Under the pieces are notes generated by a model. The model made no database searches. It saw nothing but the letters and a program-made list of their open reading frames with translations, and was not told where the DNA came from. DNA of 64,000 nt from DATHWB01 sp040880725 (GTDB taxonomy: Bacteria; Actinomycetota; Acidimicrobiia; Spongiisociales; ZC4RG35). Location of the stretch: positions 1 to 64,000 of the forward strand of contig JBBDHV010000037.1 of NCBI GenBank assembly GCA_040880725.1, read 5' to 3'. Below are positions 25,709 through 35,704 of this stretch, piece by piece; the stretch's first letter is position 1; every line of letters begins with the position of its first letter. Position numbers and translations under genes: made by a program.

Positions 25709-26827
25709 GTGGAGCACCGATCTCTCCTCGATCGCGCGGCGTCGTTCAGCTGGCGGTATCTGCTCGTCATTGCCGCCGTGTCCGTGACGTTTTACGCGGT
25801 GGCGGTGGTGAAGGTCGTGGCAATCCCGCTGATTCTCGGTTTGTTCCTCGCCGCCGTGCTCGCGCCAGGGGTCCAATGGTTCAAGCGGCAGGGGTGGTCT
25901 CCGCTTCTCGCGACCTGGGCAGGCATCGGCATCGTCATTCCGCTCGTTGTCGGAGTCGGGTTTCTGTTGGTGCCGTCGTTCGTGGACGGCTTGGCTCCGC
26001 TGACCGAGGACTTCGATGCCGCCGTCGATGCCTTCTCCGAGTGGCTCGAGGACGGTCCGCTGCAACTGTCCGAGACTGAGGTGGACGGTTACATCAATGA
26101 CGCCATCGACGGCTTCCGGGCCAATATCGGTGGCCTGACCACCGGCATCCTCGGCGGGGCAACGGTGGCGCTGGAGGTCGTGACAGGGGCCGTGCTGATG
26201 CTGCTCGCGACCTTCTTCTACCTCAAGGACGGCGATCGGGCGTACGCCGCCCTCCTCCGCCGAGTCTCAGATCCCGACCGGGTCCGCGCTTCGCTCGAGG
26301 CGTCGTGGCTGACGCTCGGGGCGTATGTGCGGGGTCTGGCGATCATCGGCTTCGTCGACGCTTTGTTCATCGGAATCGGGCTTGCGCTCGTCGGGGCGCC
26401 GCTGGTACTTCCGCTCTCGCTGCTCGTCTTTCTCGGAGCCTTCTTCCCCATCGTGGGTGCGTTCCTGTCGGGTCTCGTCGCTGTTGCGGTGGTGTTCGTC
26501 AACGGCGGGTTGACCGACGCCCTGATCGTTCTGGCGATCGTGTTCGGGGTTCAGCAGGTAGAAGGCAACGTGCTCCACCCGATCGTGTTCCGTCGCTCGC
26601 TGTCCTTGCACTCCCTTGTCATCCTCATGGCAATCGCGGTGGGAGGCGTGGCGTTCGGAGTCGTGGGGGCATTTCTGGCCGTGCCCATCACTGCCGTGGT
26701 CTTCGCTGGATATCAGGCGGTCGCCAACGACCCGGATCGGTCGATCGTCGCCCTTTTTCGAAGTCCCATCTACGACATCGGCGATCCACTCGACGGCAAG
26801 GCGGACAGCCACGCGACCGAGGCCTGA
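25709..26827 (+). CDS. AI-2E family (PerM/YdiK-like) transporter
   Basis: A 372-residue membrane protein with about eight hydrophobic segments and a soluble insertion near residues 90-135. The C-terminal half has the family stretch VQQVEGNVLHPIVF and the re-entrant MAIAVGGVAFGVVGAFLAVP region. Members export small molecules or ions; the autoinducer-2 role is shown for few. GTG start at 25709, 70 bases after osmC. Substrate unknown. Confidence 0.85.
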   Translation: MEHRSLLDRAASFSWRYLLVIAAVSVTFYAVAVVKVVAIPLILGLFLAAVLAPGVQWFKRQGWSPLLATWAGIGIVIPLVVGVGFLLVPSFVDGLAPLTEDFDAAVDAFSEWLEDGPLQLSETEVDGYINDAIDGFRANIGGLTTGILGGATVALEVVTGAVLMLLATFFYLKDGDRAYAALLRRVSDPDRVRASLEASWLTLGAYVRGLAIIGFVDALFIGIGLALVGAPLVLPLSLLVFLGAFFPIVGAFLSGLVAVAVVFVNGGLTDALIVLAIVFGVQQVEGNVLHPIVFRRSLSLHSLVILMAIAVGGVAFGVVGAFLAVPITAVVFAGYQAVANDPDRSIVALFRSPIYDIGDPLDGKADSHATEA

Positions 26828-26831
26828 CCGG

Positions 26832-27791
26832 TCAGTCGGACAGGTGGCCCGGCGGTGCCCCCAGGCGTTCGGCGAGGGCTTGGGACCGGTCGCGCACGAT
26901 TCGGTCTGCAATGGTGCGCACGCTGTGGGTCAGCCACATGGCGGTCTGGCTGCCCTCGGTGTAATCGGCGGGACCGTAGGCATCGATCCGATCCTGTTCG
27001 AGGAGACGGTTCACCTGTTCGAACTCGGCCTCCGACCCCGGTCGATAGACCGCGAATGTCTTCCCGCCGTTCTTCTCGATGACGCTGAACACGGGAACGT
27101 CGCTCGGACCGTCGGCGATGTACACCATGTTCTGGAAGGGGATCCGCCGGTCCTCATGGGCGATCTTGGAATTGACGTCGATGTTGCGGTGCCGGTTGGC
27201 ACCCTTGTTGATCTCGAAGACCGCCCGGGTCTTGGAGGTGTTGTCGATCGTGTACACGATCTGGCGGATTTCGCGGTCGTCGCCCGAGAACATCTTCCCG
27301 CTCTCGAGATAGCCCGGAGGAGCGATCTCCTCGGAGAACTCACATCCCCACACTTCGGCGACGTAGGGGGCGACTGCGCTTCCCAGGATCATCTGTCGCA
27401 ATCCCGAGGAAACGATGTAGTGCTCCACGGTCACCTGGTGCTCGGCGTAGGCGGGGTCGGACTCGATGTCCTTGGTGAGGGAACCCAGGAAGTCGGGCAT
27501 GCCGGCGTAGAACGCGATCTCGCCTCCCAGGTCACGCAGAATGTCGTTGTTGAGGCCCTTCATCAGGCCGCTGCGGACGTACGTCAACATGTGGTTGAGA
27601 TACAGGGTGTCGCCGCTGGTCATCCCCGCGCCGCGGCTCTGGTAGTACTCGTTCAGACCGTCGGACTCCGCCCAGAACGTCGCGGGATCGACGTCGTAAC
27701 GGGCGAACAGCGGCGCCTGCATGTATCCGGGGATCAGGGTCTTGTCGAAGTCCCAGATCACCCCGATCACGTTCTGCGGGAAAATGGGCAT
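26832..27791 (-). CDS. HAD-superfamily phosphohydrolase
   Basis: A 319-residue HAD protein. Motif I is WDFDKTL near residue 14, motif II is VSSG in the middle (EHYIVSSGLRQMI), and the last acidic motif is VYIADGPSDVPVF near 220, so all catalytic elements are present. A large cap lies between motifs I and II. Substrate is not evident. The stop is close to the convergent AI-2E gene; the gene diverges from prfC. ATG 27791 starts directly at the beta strand before motif I, so the longer upstream frame is unlikely. Confidence 0.82.
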   Translation of the reverse strand: MPIFPQNVIGVIWDFDKTLIPGYMQAPLFARYDVDPATFWAESDGLNEYYQSRGAGMTSGDTLYLNHMLTYVRSGLMKGLNNDILRDLGGEIAFYAGMPDFLGSLTKDIESDPAYAEHQVTVEHYIVSSGLRQMILGSAVAPYVAEVWGCEFSEEIAPPGYLESGKMFSGDDREIRQIVYTIDNTSKTRAVFEINKGANRHRNIDVNSKIAHEDRRIPFQNMVYIADGPSDVPVFSVIEKNGGKTFAVYRPGSEAEFEQVNRLLEQDRIDAYGPADYTEGSQTAMWLTHSVRTIADRIVRDRSQALAERLGAPPGHLSD

Positions 27792-27907
27792 GCGCGAAGA
27801 GTATTCGCGTTCTGCTCGAAGCGAAAGAGTGATCTCCGAGCCGAGCGACCGCCGGCCGTGGTGGGTTCGACCTGCAGTAGCCTGGTGCTTCCACTTGGGA
27901 GGCCCCG

Positions 27908-29482
27908 ATGGCCGACGCCATTTCAACCGAGGCGCGGCGTCGCCGGACGTTCGCGATCATCTCCCACCCTGACGCCGGAAAGACCACGCTGACCGAGAAG
28001 CTGCTGCTCTTCTCGGGTGCGATCGGCGAAGCGGGTGCCGTTGGCGCGCGCTCGGGGCGGCGCGAGGTCACCTCGGACTGGATGGAGATGGAGAGGGCCC
28101 GGGGAATCTCGATCACCTCGACCGTGCTGCAGTTCGAGGTCGGCGACCGCCTGTTCAATCTGCTCGACACTCCCGGCCACCGAGACTTTTCCGAGGACAC
28201 CTACCGCGTCCTCTCGGCAGTCGACTCGGCGGTGATCGTCATCGACGGCGCCAAGGGCATCGAAGCCCAGACGCTGAAGCTCTTCCAGGTGGCCCAAGCC
28301 AGGGGTATTCCTCTCATCACGTTCGTCAACAAGTGCGATCGGCCCGGCATGGCACCGTTGGAACTGCTCGACGACATCGAACGTCAGTTGGGGATCACCG
28401 CGACGCCGGTCACGTGGCCTGTGGGAATCGGGCGGGACTTCCAGGGTGTCGTCGATCGCAGAGACGGCACGTTCTGGGAGTTCGAGCGCACGGCTCGGGG
28501 AACCAGGATCGGGGCGGAGCACGAGTTGAAGCTCGATGCGGAGACCGCCGCGGGCGACGAGTGGCGAGAGGGGGCCCTCGGCGAGCTGGAGCTCCTCGAC
28601 GAAGTGGAAGCGAATCACGACCCGAAACGCTTCATGGCGGGCGAGACGACGCCGGTCTTCTTCGGGTCCGCCCTCTGGAACTTCGGTGTGCGCCTGCTGC
28701 TGGATGCCGTGGACACGATGGCGCCGAGTCCGCTCCCCAGAGAGGACGGCGACGGCGTCCCCCGGGCACTCGACGACGGGGTGTCGGGGTTCGTGTTCAA
28801 GATCCAGGCCAACCTCGATCCCCGCCACCGCGATCGGGTGGCCTACATGCGCCTGTGCACCGGCATGTTCGAACGGGGGATGGCTCTCGTTTCGCATCGC
28901 ACCGGCCGCTCGCTCACGACCAAATACGCCCAGCAGGTGTTCGGAAGGGATCGCGACACCGTGGAGGTGGGATACCCGGGAGACATCATCGGTCTCGTGA
29001 ACGCCTCCGACCTGCTGATCGGCGACACGCTCTCGCTCGAAGGCGACGTGCGATATCCGCCGATTCCGACGTTCGCCCCCGAGTTCTTCCGCGTGGCCCG
29101 CAATCTCGACACCGCCCGCTACAAGCAGTTCCGCAAGGGAATCACCCAGCTCGACGAAGAGGGGGTCATTCAGATCCTGCGCACGGAGGCGGGAGGTGAC
29201 AGGGAGCCGATCCTCGCTGCCGTGGGCGAGATGCAGTACGAAGTCGCGCTGCACCGGCTGCAGCATGAGTTCAACGCCGAGGTGCTGTTCGAATCGACGC
29301 CCTGGAACGTCGCCCGGAGGACCGATGACTCCGGGATCGAGGTTCTGGAAGGCATTCGCGGGGTGGAGGTCGCGCGGCGAAGCACCGGCGTTCCCGTGGC
29401 GTTGTTCACCAACCGCCACCGCCTCGAGGCCATCGAGCGCGACCATCCCGACCTCTTGTTGGATCCGATCATCGCGTTGTGA
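27908..29482 (+). CDS. prfC: peptide chain release factor 3
   Basis: A 524-residue translational GTPase that removes RF1/RF2 from the ribosome after termination. G motifs: SHPDAGKTTLTE near residue 20, DTPGHRDFSEDTYR near 83 and FVNKCDRPG near 138, followed by RF3-specific domains to the C-terminus (PEFFRVARNLDTARYKQF). Full family length. GGGAGG ends six bases before the ATG. RF3 is not universal in actinobacteria. The stop overlaps the next gene start by four bases. Confidence 0.95.
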   Translation: MADAISTEARRRRTFAIISHPDAGKTTLTEKLLLFSGAIGEAGAVGARSGRREVTSDWMEMERARGISITSTVLQFEVGDRLFNLLDTPGHRDFSEDTYRVLSAVDSAVIVIDGAKGIEAQTLKLFQVAQARGIPLITFVNKCDRPGMAPLELLDDIERQLGITATPVTWPVGIGRDFQGVVDRRDGTFWEFERTARGTRIGAEHELKLDAETAAGDEWREGALGELELLDEVEANHDPKRFMAGETTPVFFGSALWNFGVRLLLDAVDTMAPSPLPREDGDGVPRALDDGVSGFVFKIQANLDPRHRDRVAYMRLCTGMFERGMALVSHRTGRSLTTKYAQQVFGRDRDTVEVGYPGDIIGLVNASDLLIGDTLSLEGDVRYPPIPTFAPEFFRVARNLDTARYKQFRKGITQLDEEGVIQILRTEAGGDREPILAAVGEMQYEVALHRLQHEFNAEVLFESTPWNVARRTDDSGIEVLEGIRGVEVARRSTGVPVALFTNRHRLEAIERDHPDLLLDPIIAL

Positions 29483-30741
29483 GCGAACCACCCGATCTGC
29501 GTAGTCGCCTGATCGACCGACTTCCGGTTCACTACTCATGGGTGGTGTTGGCCGCCGGCACGGTCGGTGGCTGGATGACGATTCCCGGCCAGACACCCGG
29601 GGTGTCGGTGTTCCTCGACTTCATGATCGACGATCTCGGCATGGCCCGGTCCACCATCTCCGCGACCTACACCGCAGGAACACTGGTCGGTTCCTTCAGC
29701 CTCCCGTTCATCGGCCGGGCAATCGATCGTTTCGGACCCCGGCGGGCGGTGGTACCGATCGTTGCCCTCTTTGCGCTCGCCTGCGTGTTCATGGGATTCG
29801 TCGGGAGTCTCCTCACCTTGTTCGTCGGTTTCGCCTTCATCCGAGCACTCGGCCAAGGAGCGCTGTCGCTGGTCAGCCTGCACACCATCAATCTGTGGTT
29901 CGTTCGCCGTCGGGGCATCGCCATCGGGTTGTTCGGAACCGGAATGGCGCTGGCGACCTCGGTGATGCCGCTCGTGATCGAGTCGCTGATCGGCGCGTTC
30001 GGGTGGCGGACGGCCTACGCGATTCTCGGCATCGGAGTCGCCGCGATCATGCTGCCGGTGGGCGGGGGACTGTTCCGGTTCGCTCCCGAGCGGTACGGAC
30101 AGGTGCCGGACGGCAAGAAGTTCGAAGGCGCCCGAAGCGTTGCCGATACCGAGCGGAACCTGACCCTCGGAGAGGCGCGTCGCACCATTACGTTCTGGCT
30201 GTTCGCGACCGGGGCGTTTCTGACTTCGATGCTGGGCACTGGCCTGGTGTTCCATCATTTCTCCGTGATGGAACAGAACGGGCTCGGCCGCGCGGTGGCT
30301 GCCACCATGTTCGTCTCGCTTGGGATCGCCCAGGCACTCAGCAACCTCACGACTGGCTGGCTGCTCGATCGGGTGGCCCCTCGCTTCTTGCTGTCCGTCG
30401 GCCAGGGGGCGATGGCGGCGGCGATGATCCTGGCGACGAGCGTGACCGATGACACCGTCCTCGTCTACGGACTCGTCTTCGGCATCATGCAAGGCACGAG
30501 CGGTGCCATCAACGCCACGGTCTACCCCCACTACTTCGGCCGCGCCAACCAGGGTGCCATCAAAGGGATGGTGTCGACGATCGGCGTGGCGGGTTCGGCG
30601 ATCGGGCCGTTGCTCCTCGCCGTCTCCTTCGACGTGTCGGGGTCGTACCGACCGGTGCTGTTGGTGTCCGCCCTCGCTCCCGCGGCCATCGCGCTGATTG
30701 CACCGTGGTTGCGGCTCGTCACGCCCACCGGAGTGCGCTGA
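29479..30741 (+). CDS. MFS transporter (monocarboxylate-like)
   Basis: A 420-residue major facilitator with twelve predicted helices. The loop 2-3 motif reads GRAIDRFGPRRAV, and the sequence resembles bacterial oxalate/monocarboxylate carriers (GGWMTIPGQTPGVSVF, TISATYTAGTLVGSF). GTG 29479 overlaps the prfC stop. It precedes hmgA by 58 bases and might import an aromatic or organic acid, but the substrate is only a guess. Confidence 0.87.
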   Translation: MSEPPDLRSRLIDRLPVHYSWVVLAAGTVGGWMTIPGQTPGVSVFLDFMIDDLGMARSTISATYTAGTLVGSFSLPFIGRAIDRFGPRRAVVPIVALFALACVFMGFVGSLLTLFVGFAFIRALGQGALSLVSLHTINLWFVRRRGIAIGLFGTGMALATSVMPLVIESLIGAFGWRTAYAILGIGVAAIMLPVGGGLFRFAPERYGQVPDGKKFEGARSVADTERNLTLGEARRTITFWLFATGAFLTSMLGTGLVFHHFSVMEQNGLGRAVAATMFVSLGIAQALSNLTTGWLLDRVAPRFLLSVGQGAMAAAMILATSVTDDTVLVYGLVFGIMQGTSGAINATVYPHYFGRANQGAIKGMVSTIGVAGSAIGPLLLAVSFDVSGSYRPVLLVSALAPAAIALIAPWLRLVTPTGVR

Positions 30742-30799
30742 CGACGACGTCCGGGCCACGGCTTCCGGTACGGTCGGTACGTTGAGAGAGGAGCCGTCG

Positions 30800-32101
30800 G
30801 TGACTGCACTGTCGTATCAAACCGGTTTCGGCAACGAGTTCGCCTCTGAGGCGATCGAAGGCGCCCTTCCCCCAGGCCAGAACAATCCGCAGAAGCCTCC
30901 ACTCGGCTTGTACACCGAGCAACTCTCGGGCACCGCGTTCACGGTTCCGAATGACCGCAACCGCCGGACGTGGATGTACCGAATCCGTCCGTCGGTGCGG
31001 CACGCCTGGCGCTTCACCGAGACGTCGAATCACTTCATCCGCACCGCGCCCAACCGGGAGTCGGACCCGCCGATCGGCCAACTCCGATGGAATCCGCCCG
31101 ACTTCCCTGACGAACCCACCACATTCCTCACCGGTCTCCGCACGGTCGCCACCAACGGGGACGCGCACCTGCAGCGGGGGATCGCGGCGCACATCTACAT
31201 GGCGACCAAGTCGATGGATCGGACCTACTTCCATGACGCAGACGGCGAGCTTCTCATCGTCCCCCAGGAGGGTGGGCTGCGATTCGTGACCGAGTGCGGG
31301 ATCCTCGAGGTCGCGCCCGGCGAGGTCGCGCTGATGCCCCGCGGCATGGTCTTTCGGGTCGAACTCCTCGGCGAGCGGGCTCGGGGGTATGTGTGCGAGA
31401 ACTACGGGACGCTCTTCGAACTTCCGGACCGCGGCCCGATCGGCGCGAACGGGCTGGCGAACCCGCGGGATTTCCTCCATCCGGTGGCCGCGTTCGAGGA
31501 CACCGAGGAGTCCGGAGAGCTGTTCGTGAAGTTCGACGGACGGCTGTTCGTCGTGGAGACCGACCATTCGCCGATCGACGTGGTCGGGTGGCACGGGAAT
31601 CACGTGCCCTGGAAATACGACCTCGCCCTTTTCAACGTGATCGGCTCGATCAGTTTCGATCATCCCGATCCGTCGATCTTCACCGTGCTCACCTCACCGT
31701 CGCCTGATCCCGGCGTCGCCAACGTCGATTTCGTCCTCTTCACGGACCGCTGGCTCGTGGGGGAGCACACCTTCCGACCCCCCTACTACCACAAGAACAT
31801 CATGTCGGAGTTCATGGGCCTCCTCCACGGCGTCTACGACGCCAAGGAGGAGGGCTTCAATCCGGGGGGCATGAGCCTGCACAACATGTATTTTCCCCAC
31901 GGCCCGGATCACGACGCCTGGATGAAGGCGACGACGTCGGAGCTGCGGCCCGAGAAGTTGGCGAACACCATGTCGTTCATGTTCGAGACCCGCTACCCGC
32001 TGATACCCACCGCCTATGCCGGTTCGATTCCCGCGTTGCAGGACGACTACCCGAGTGTCTGGCACCACTTGGAGCGCCACTTCGGCGGCGAGGGTTCCTA
32101 G
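30800..32101 (+). CDS. hmgA: homogentisate 1,2-dioxygenase
   Basis: A 433-residue non-heme iron enzyme opening the homogentisate ring to maleylacetoacetate. It begins with the typical YQTGFGNEFASEA and ends with the iron-site region: FRPPYYHKNIMSEFMG (ligands His and Glu) and HNMYFPHGPDHDAW (ligand His). Length matches the family. GTG 30800 is chosen because GAGAGGAG lies seven bases upstream and the first residues align with known starts. With fahA it provides two of the three lower steps of tyrosine degradation. Confidence 0.95.
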   Translation: MTALSYQTGFGNEFASEAIEGALPPGQNNPQKPPLGLYTEQLSGTAFTVPNDRNRRTWMYRIRPSVRHAWRFTETSNHFIRTAPNRESDPPIGQLRWNPPDFPDEPTTFLTGLRTVATNGDAHLQRGIAAHIYMATKSMDRTYFHDADGELLIVPQEGGLRFVTECGILEVAPGEVALMPRGMVFRVELLGERARGYVCENYGTLFELPDRGPIGANGLANPRDFLHPVAAFEDTEESGELFVKFDGRLFVVETDHSPIDVVGWHGNHVPWKYDLALFNVIGSISFDHPDPSIFTVLTSPSPDPGVANVDFVLFTDRWLVGEHTFRPPYYHKNIMSEFMGLLHGVYDAKEEGFNPGGMSLHNMYFPHGPDHDAWMKATTSELRPEKLANTMSFMFETRYPLIPTAYAGSIPALQDDYPSVWHHLERHFGGEGS

Positions 32102-32128
32102 TGGTGGGTCGCCGATCCGCCGACTCCG

Positions 32129-32635
32129 TTAGGCGTCGAGGACGATGTCCCGGCCATCGGACGGGGCGACGATCGGAGTCTCGGTCGACCAGGGGAAGTT
32201 GATCCACTTGTCCGTGTAGCTCCACACGTATTCGCAGCGAACGAGCGAGTGCGGCTTTTCGTACAGGACGGCGGTTCGCACATCGGCGACCCTTCCCTCG
32301 CAGTGGTCATGGACGACTCGAATCGTGTTCCCGGTGTCGGCGACGTCGTCGGCGATCAGGATGCGGGCTCCGTCGAGTTCCATTTCGTCTTGGTAGGGGG
32401 GAAGCTTGACGGGCACGTCGAGCCTGGTTCCGACTCCCGTGTAGTACTCGATGTTCATCACGTAGAGGTTCTTCACGCTGAGGGCATAGCCGAGCGATCC
32501 TGCGACGAACAGACCCCCTCTGGCGATGGCCAGGATGATGTCGGGGCGGTATCCGTCGTCGGCGACGGTCCGCGCGAGATCACGCACCGCCGTGCCGTAG
32601 CGGTCCCAGGTGAGCGTCTCTCGGGAATCGGACAT
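32129..32635 (-). CDS. phosphoribosyltransferase (hypoxanthine/xanthine type)
   Basis: A 168-residue type I phosphoribosyltransferase. The PRPP motif ILIADDVADTGNT lies near residue 97; an early IARGGLFVAGSLGYAL stretch supplies the pyrophosphate loop, and WINFPW near the end resembles the base site of Gpt/Hpt-like enzymes. Probable role is purine salvage. An alternative ATG at 32668 adds eleven residues. It is convergent with hmgA (27-base gap) and divergent from the kinase gene. Confidence 0.83.
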   Translation of the reverse strand: MSDSRETLTWDRYGTAVRDLARTVADDGYRPDIILAIARGGLFVAGSLGYALSVKNLYVMNIEYYTGVGTRLDVPVKLPPYQDEMELDGARILIADDVADTGNTIRVVHDHCEGRVADVRTAVLYEKPHSLVRCEYVWSYTDKWINFPWSTETPIVAPSDGRDIVLDA

Positions 32636-32758
32636 GTCCCCATGTTCCCACGTGACGGCGATCCGCACCCAACTGACCCGCCAGCGAGTGACTAGTCATC
32701 TTGGGCGCGAGTGTGATGCTGCTCAGCTTTTGGGGCCGGATATGTCGAAGTCAGAGAC

Positions 32759-34612
32759 ATGCATGCAATGTCGAGTCGGATACGTGGACGACACGTCGCC
32801 ACGGAAACCGGTGGACCAACGGTCGGGCTGGCCGTCGGGGATCCGCTTTCCGTGTTCCGGGCTGCCGTGATGCGGCGGTCCGTGCCGGTGCTCTTCGCGA
32901 CGGTGGTGACGCTCACCTTCGTTGCGGGGATCGACGGGGTCCGACTCGACGTGACGACTGCCGGGTTCCTCGGAACGACGCTCGCCGGGCTTGCCCTGGC
33001 GACCCGGGTTCCCTGGGAGCGTGCCGTGGCGTCGTCGGAGTCGTGGGCGGCGTGGTTGTGGTCAGTGATCGTGGCGTGTGTGCTTGGCGGGCTTGCACTC
33101 ATGCCGGAACTGGCAGCATCCACCCGCCCTCTCCTCGCTGCAGTGGTGGTCATGACGGGTCTCGTGTTGAACGGGGCGAGACATGCGTCGGTGACCGTCT
33201 TGACCCTCGGCCTGGTGGCGGCGTCGTATTTCGCCCGCAGCGGCACAGGAACGACAGAGATCATCGGGCCGCTCCTCATCGTGGCGGTGACTTCCCTCGC
33301 CGTCGGGTTTGGCGCTCGGCAACTGGAGCACACTTCGATCAGCGACCGACGGCATGTGGACCTCCTCGCGGAGGAACGTGCTGCGTATCAGCGGCTGTAC
33401 GACCTGGCCTCGACACTCGGGGCTTCGAGTTCGGTGGCGGAGACGCTCCCCGTCCTGCTGACCCGCCTGTCCTCCTACCTCGACTCGGGCACGGGAGCCT
33501 GGCTGATCGCCGATGAGCACAGTGGCATGCTTCGTGTGGCGTCGACGGTCGTCGTCGACGGCGTCGCAATCGAACTCGACGAACCGCTCGAGGTGAGGAT
33601 TCGGGATACGGCCTTCGTGTCGAAGGCACTGCGGTCCGCGCGGCCCATCGCACTGCGCGTCGACTCCTTGAAGCGAGAACGCCGGGGCGTGCTCGGCAAG
33701 CTCGGAATCCACGTGGCGCTGGCGGCGCCCCTCATCGTCGAAGGCCAGCGCGTCGGTGTGGTCCTGGTCGGCAATCCTCGCAAAGGCCACTACGACGACC
33801 GCGACATCGAAGAGATCAACGTGCTGTCCGCGCCGGCAGGACTCGTGCTGGCTCAGCTGCGACGCCAGCGCGAAGCCGACGAGCTGAACCAGCGCTTGCG
33901 TGAAGTCGCCGAGATGAAGACCGACTTCGTGTCGGTGGTCAGCCACGAGCTGCGGACGCCGCTCACCTCGATCCGGGGAGCCCTCGACACGCTCATGCGG
34001 CCGGGGCTCGTGGACGAGAACACGATCGTCTCGGAGTTGATCGGCTCGGCGCGTCGGCAGTCAACCCGCCTGGAGCGGCTCATCAACGACCTTCTCGTGG
34101 CATCGCGTCTGGATCGAGGAACGATGAAGTCCACGCTGATGCCGGTGAGCGTGAGCGACGTGCTCGAGGAAGTGGTCCCGCTCGTCGGCTACGAAGGCAT
34201 CCGGGTCGACGTCTCATCCTCAGACGTCATTGCCGCGGACCCCGACCAGTTCACCCAGGTCGTCCGGAACCTCATCGAGAACGCCGTGAAGTACGGGGCA
34301 GGTACGGATGTCGAGGTGTCGGTGGTTCGGGAGGCCGGCGGGATCACGCTGGTCGTCGCCGACCACGGGCCGGGGATTCCCGAAGCGGACCGGGATCGCA
34401 TCTTCGACCGGTTCGTGCAGCTCGAACGTCCCGACCGCCGGTCCCAGGAGGGATCGGGTCTTGGACTGGCCATCGTCAAGTCGCTCGTCGATTCGATGGC
34501 TGGTCGAATTCGGGTCACGGACACTCCCGGCGGTGGAGCGACGTTCCGGGTCTCATTCCGGGCGCCCTCGAGCTTCGACCTGCATCCGTTGGCGCGACTC
34601 TCGACGCACTGA
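32759..34612 (+). CDS. membrane sensor histidine kinase with GAF domain (orphan)
   Basis: A 617-residue kinase. Six or so membrane helices fill residues 35-185. A GAF domain (about 210-365, beginning LYDLASTLGASSSVAETLPVLL) links to a HisKA domain with H396 in SVVSHELRTPLTSIRG and an ATPase domain with N (LIENAVKYG), G1 (ADHGPGIP), F and G2 (GSGLGLAI) boxes. No response regulator gene is adjacent. Several ATGs lie near the N-terminus; 32759 or 32768 could initiate. Signal unknown. Confidence 0.9.
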   Translation: MHAMSSRIRGRHVATETGGPTVGLAVGDPLSVFRAAVMRRSVPVLFATVVTLTFVAGIDGVRLDVTTAGFLGTTLAGLALATRVPWERAVASSESWAAWLWSVIVACVLGGLALMPELAASTRPLLAAVVVMTGLVLNGARHASVTVLTLGLVAASYFARSGTGTTEIIGPLLIVAVTSLAVGFGARQLEHTSISDRRHVDLLAEERAAYQRLYDLASTLGASSSVAETLPVLLTRLSSYLDSGTGAWLIADEHSGMLRVASTVVVDGVAIELDEPLEVRIRDTAFVSKALRSARPIALRVDSLKRERRGVLGKLGIHVALAAPLIVEGQRVGVVLVGNPRKGHYDDRDIEEINVLSAPAGLVLAQLRRQREADELNQRLREVAEMKTDFVSVVSHELRTPLTSIRGALDTLMRPGLVDENTIVSELIGSARRQSTRLERLINDLLVASRLDRGTMKSTLMPVSVSDVLEEVVPLVGYEGIRVDVSSSDVIAADPDQFTQVVRNLIENAVKYGAGTDVEVSVVREAGGITLVVADHGPGIPEADRDRIFDRFVQLERPDRRSQEGSGLGLAIVKSLVDSMAGRIRVTDTPGGGATFRVSFRAPSSFDLHPLARLSTH

Positions 34613-34702
34613 GCCAAGTCTCTCGGCAGGGTCTCCCCCAAGCGCGCCACGTCTTCAGTGGCTGCGTCGGGGGGTACCGTTTCGGGAGTTGTGGACATCT
34701 TC

Positions 34703-35620
34703 ATGGGAACGCTCACCCTCGACGACGGTGCGCGCGTGCCTGTCGACGTCGGCCTGGACGACGAGAACCTGACCTTGCGCACCGACGGGCAGGTGATCGG
34801 AACCTGGCCCCTCAAGTACTGCCGGGTGTCCCGCAGCGCCGGCGGGGCAGTGATTCTCTCGCTCGACGGCGAGAAGGCGGTGTTCGAACCCGCTGAGTCC
34901 ACCCGATTCTCGACGGCGGCCGCACAGCGTTTGCGGGCGTCGCCACTGGCAGACCGAATCGGTGTCATTCGCGGGATGGTCGAAGACGAGCAGCGCACCG
35001 GGCGAGCCGCCACCGGGGTAGACGGTTCGGCCCGCATCCTGTCCCCGCGGCAGTGGGCCATCGCCGCCGCCGTCGCGGTTGGCGTCGTGCTCGTTGGACT
35101 CGTCGCAGCGTTCTGGCCCGAGACCGAGGAGACGACGGACGCCGAGAACACCACGATCGTCGTCACGTCGACCGCTGTCCCGCCGGCCGCGCTCTTCGAT
35201 CAGACGTTCGACGAGTTCACCACCGAGTGGAACCTCGCAGCTGCTGCGTTCGGTGTGCCCGTCCAGATCCGCGGCTCGCTCATGGCGGGGCAGTTCGAGT
35301 CCCGGATCACCGAGTATCTGACGTTGCAGGGAAGGACCGATGCCGACGGCACCGTGGGTTCGATCTTGCTCGTCATCGACCCGAGCGGGAACACCGAAGA
35401 CGACGAACGGGCGCTCTCGGCGTTGGGAGTCGCCATCGCGGTGGCCAACCCCGAACTCGAGCGCGACGAACGGGGTGAGGTGCTCGAGACGATGGGCCTG
35501 TCGGTCCGAGATCCCGACTTGGAGGGACTCGACGGGGAGGTCCGGGTCGGCGGGAACCTCTACACCCTGGCGTACTTCGCAGAGTTCAACGCGCTGCTTT
35601 TCTCCGTCACTCCGGCCTGA
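34703..35620 (+). CDS. unknown single-pass membrane protein, paralogue A
   Basis: About 305 residues. The cytosolic N-terminal 80 residues look all-beta (VDVGLDDENLTLRTDGQVIGTWP; GAVILSLDGEKAVFEPAE), PH-like by pattern. One helix near 127-150 (WAIAAAVAVGVVLVGLVAAFW) precedes an acidic/Thr spacer and an outside domain of about 135 residues that includes ILLVIDPSGNTEDDE, SALGVAIAVANPELER and MGLSVRDPDL. The same three-part layout and matching motifs occur in the gene at 36388. I recognise no family. The start is uncertain: GTG 34658, GTG 34691 and ATG 34703 are in frame; none has a good ribosome site. Confidence 0.75.
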   Translation: MGTLTLDDGARVPVDVGLDDENLTLRTDGQVIGTWPLKYCRVSRSAGGAVILSLDGEKAVFEPAESTRFSTAAAQRLRASPLADRIGVIRGMVEDEQRTGRAATGVDGSARILSPRQWAIAAAVAVGVVLVGLVAAFWPETEETTDAENTTIVVTSTAVPPAALFDQTFDEFTTEWNLAAAAFGVPVQIRGSLMAGQFESRITEYLTLQGRTDADGTVGSILLVIDPSGNTEDDERALSALGVAIAVANPELERDERGEVLETMGLSVRDPDLEGLDGEVRVGGNLYTLAYFAEFNALLFSVTPA

Positions 35621-35663
35621 ACCGAGTTGGGTGGCCGCCGGCGTCGCGGTAACGTTTTCGCTA

Positions 35664-35681
35664 CGGGCATGTTCATGCCCG
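35664..35681 (+). promoter_or_regulatory. hairpin in the transglycosylase leader
   Basis: CGGGCAT-GTTC-ATGCCCG forms a perfect 7-bp stem 23 bases before the next start codon. A TAACGT box about ten bases further upstream could be the -10 element. The element may be an operator or a leader stem; it does not cover the GAGGTG ribosome site. Confidence 0.35.
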
Positions 35682-35704
35682 AACCCCCTGAATCGAGGTG
35701 AGTG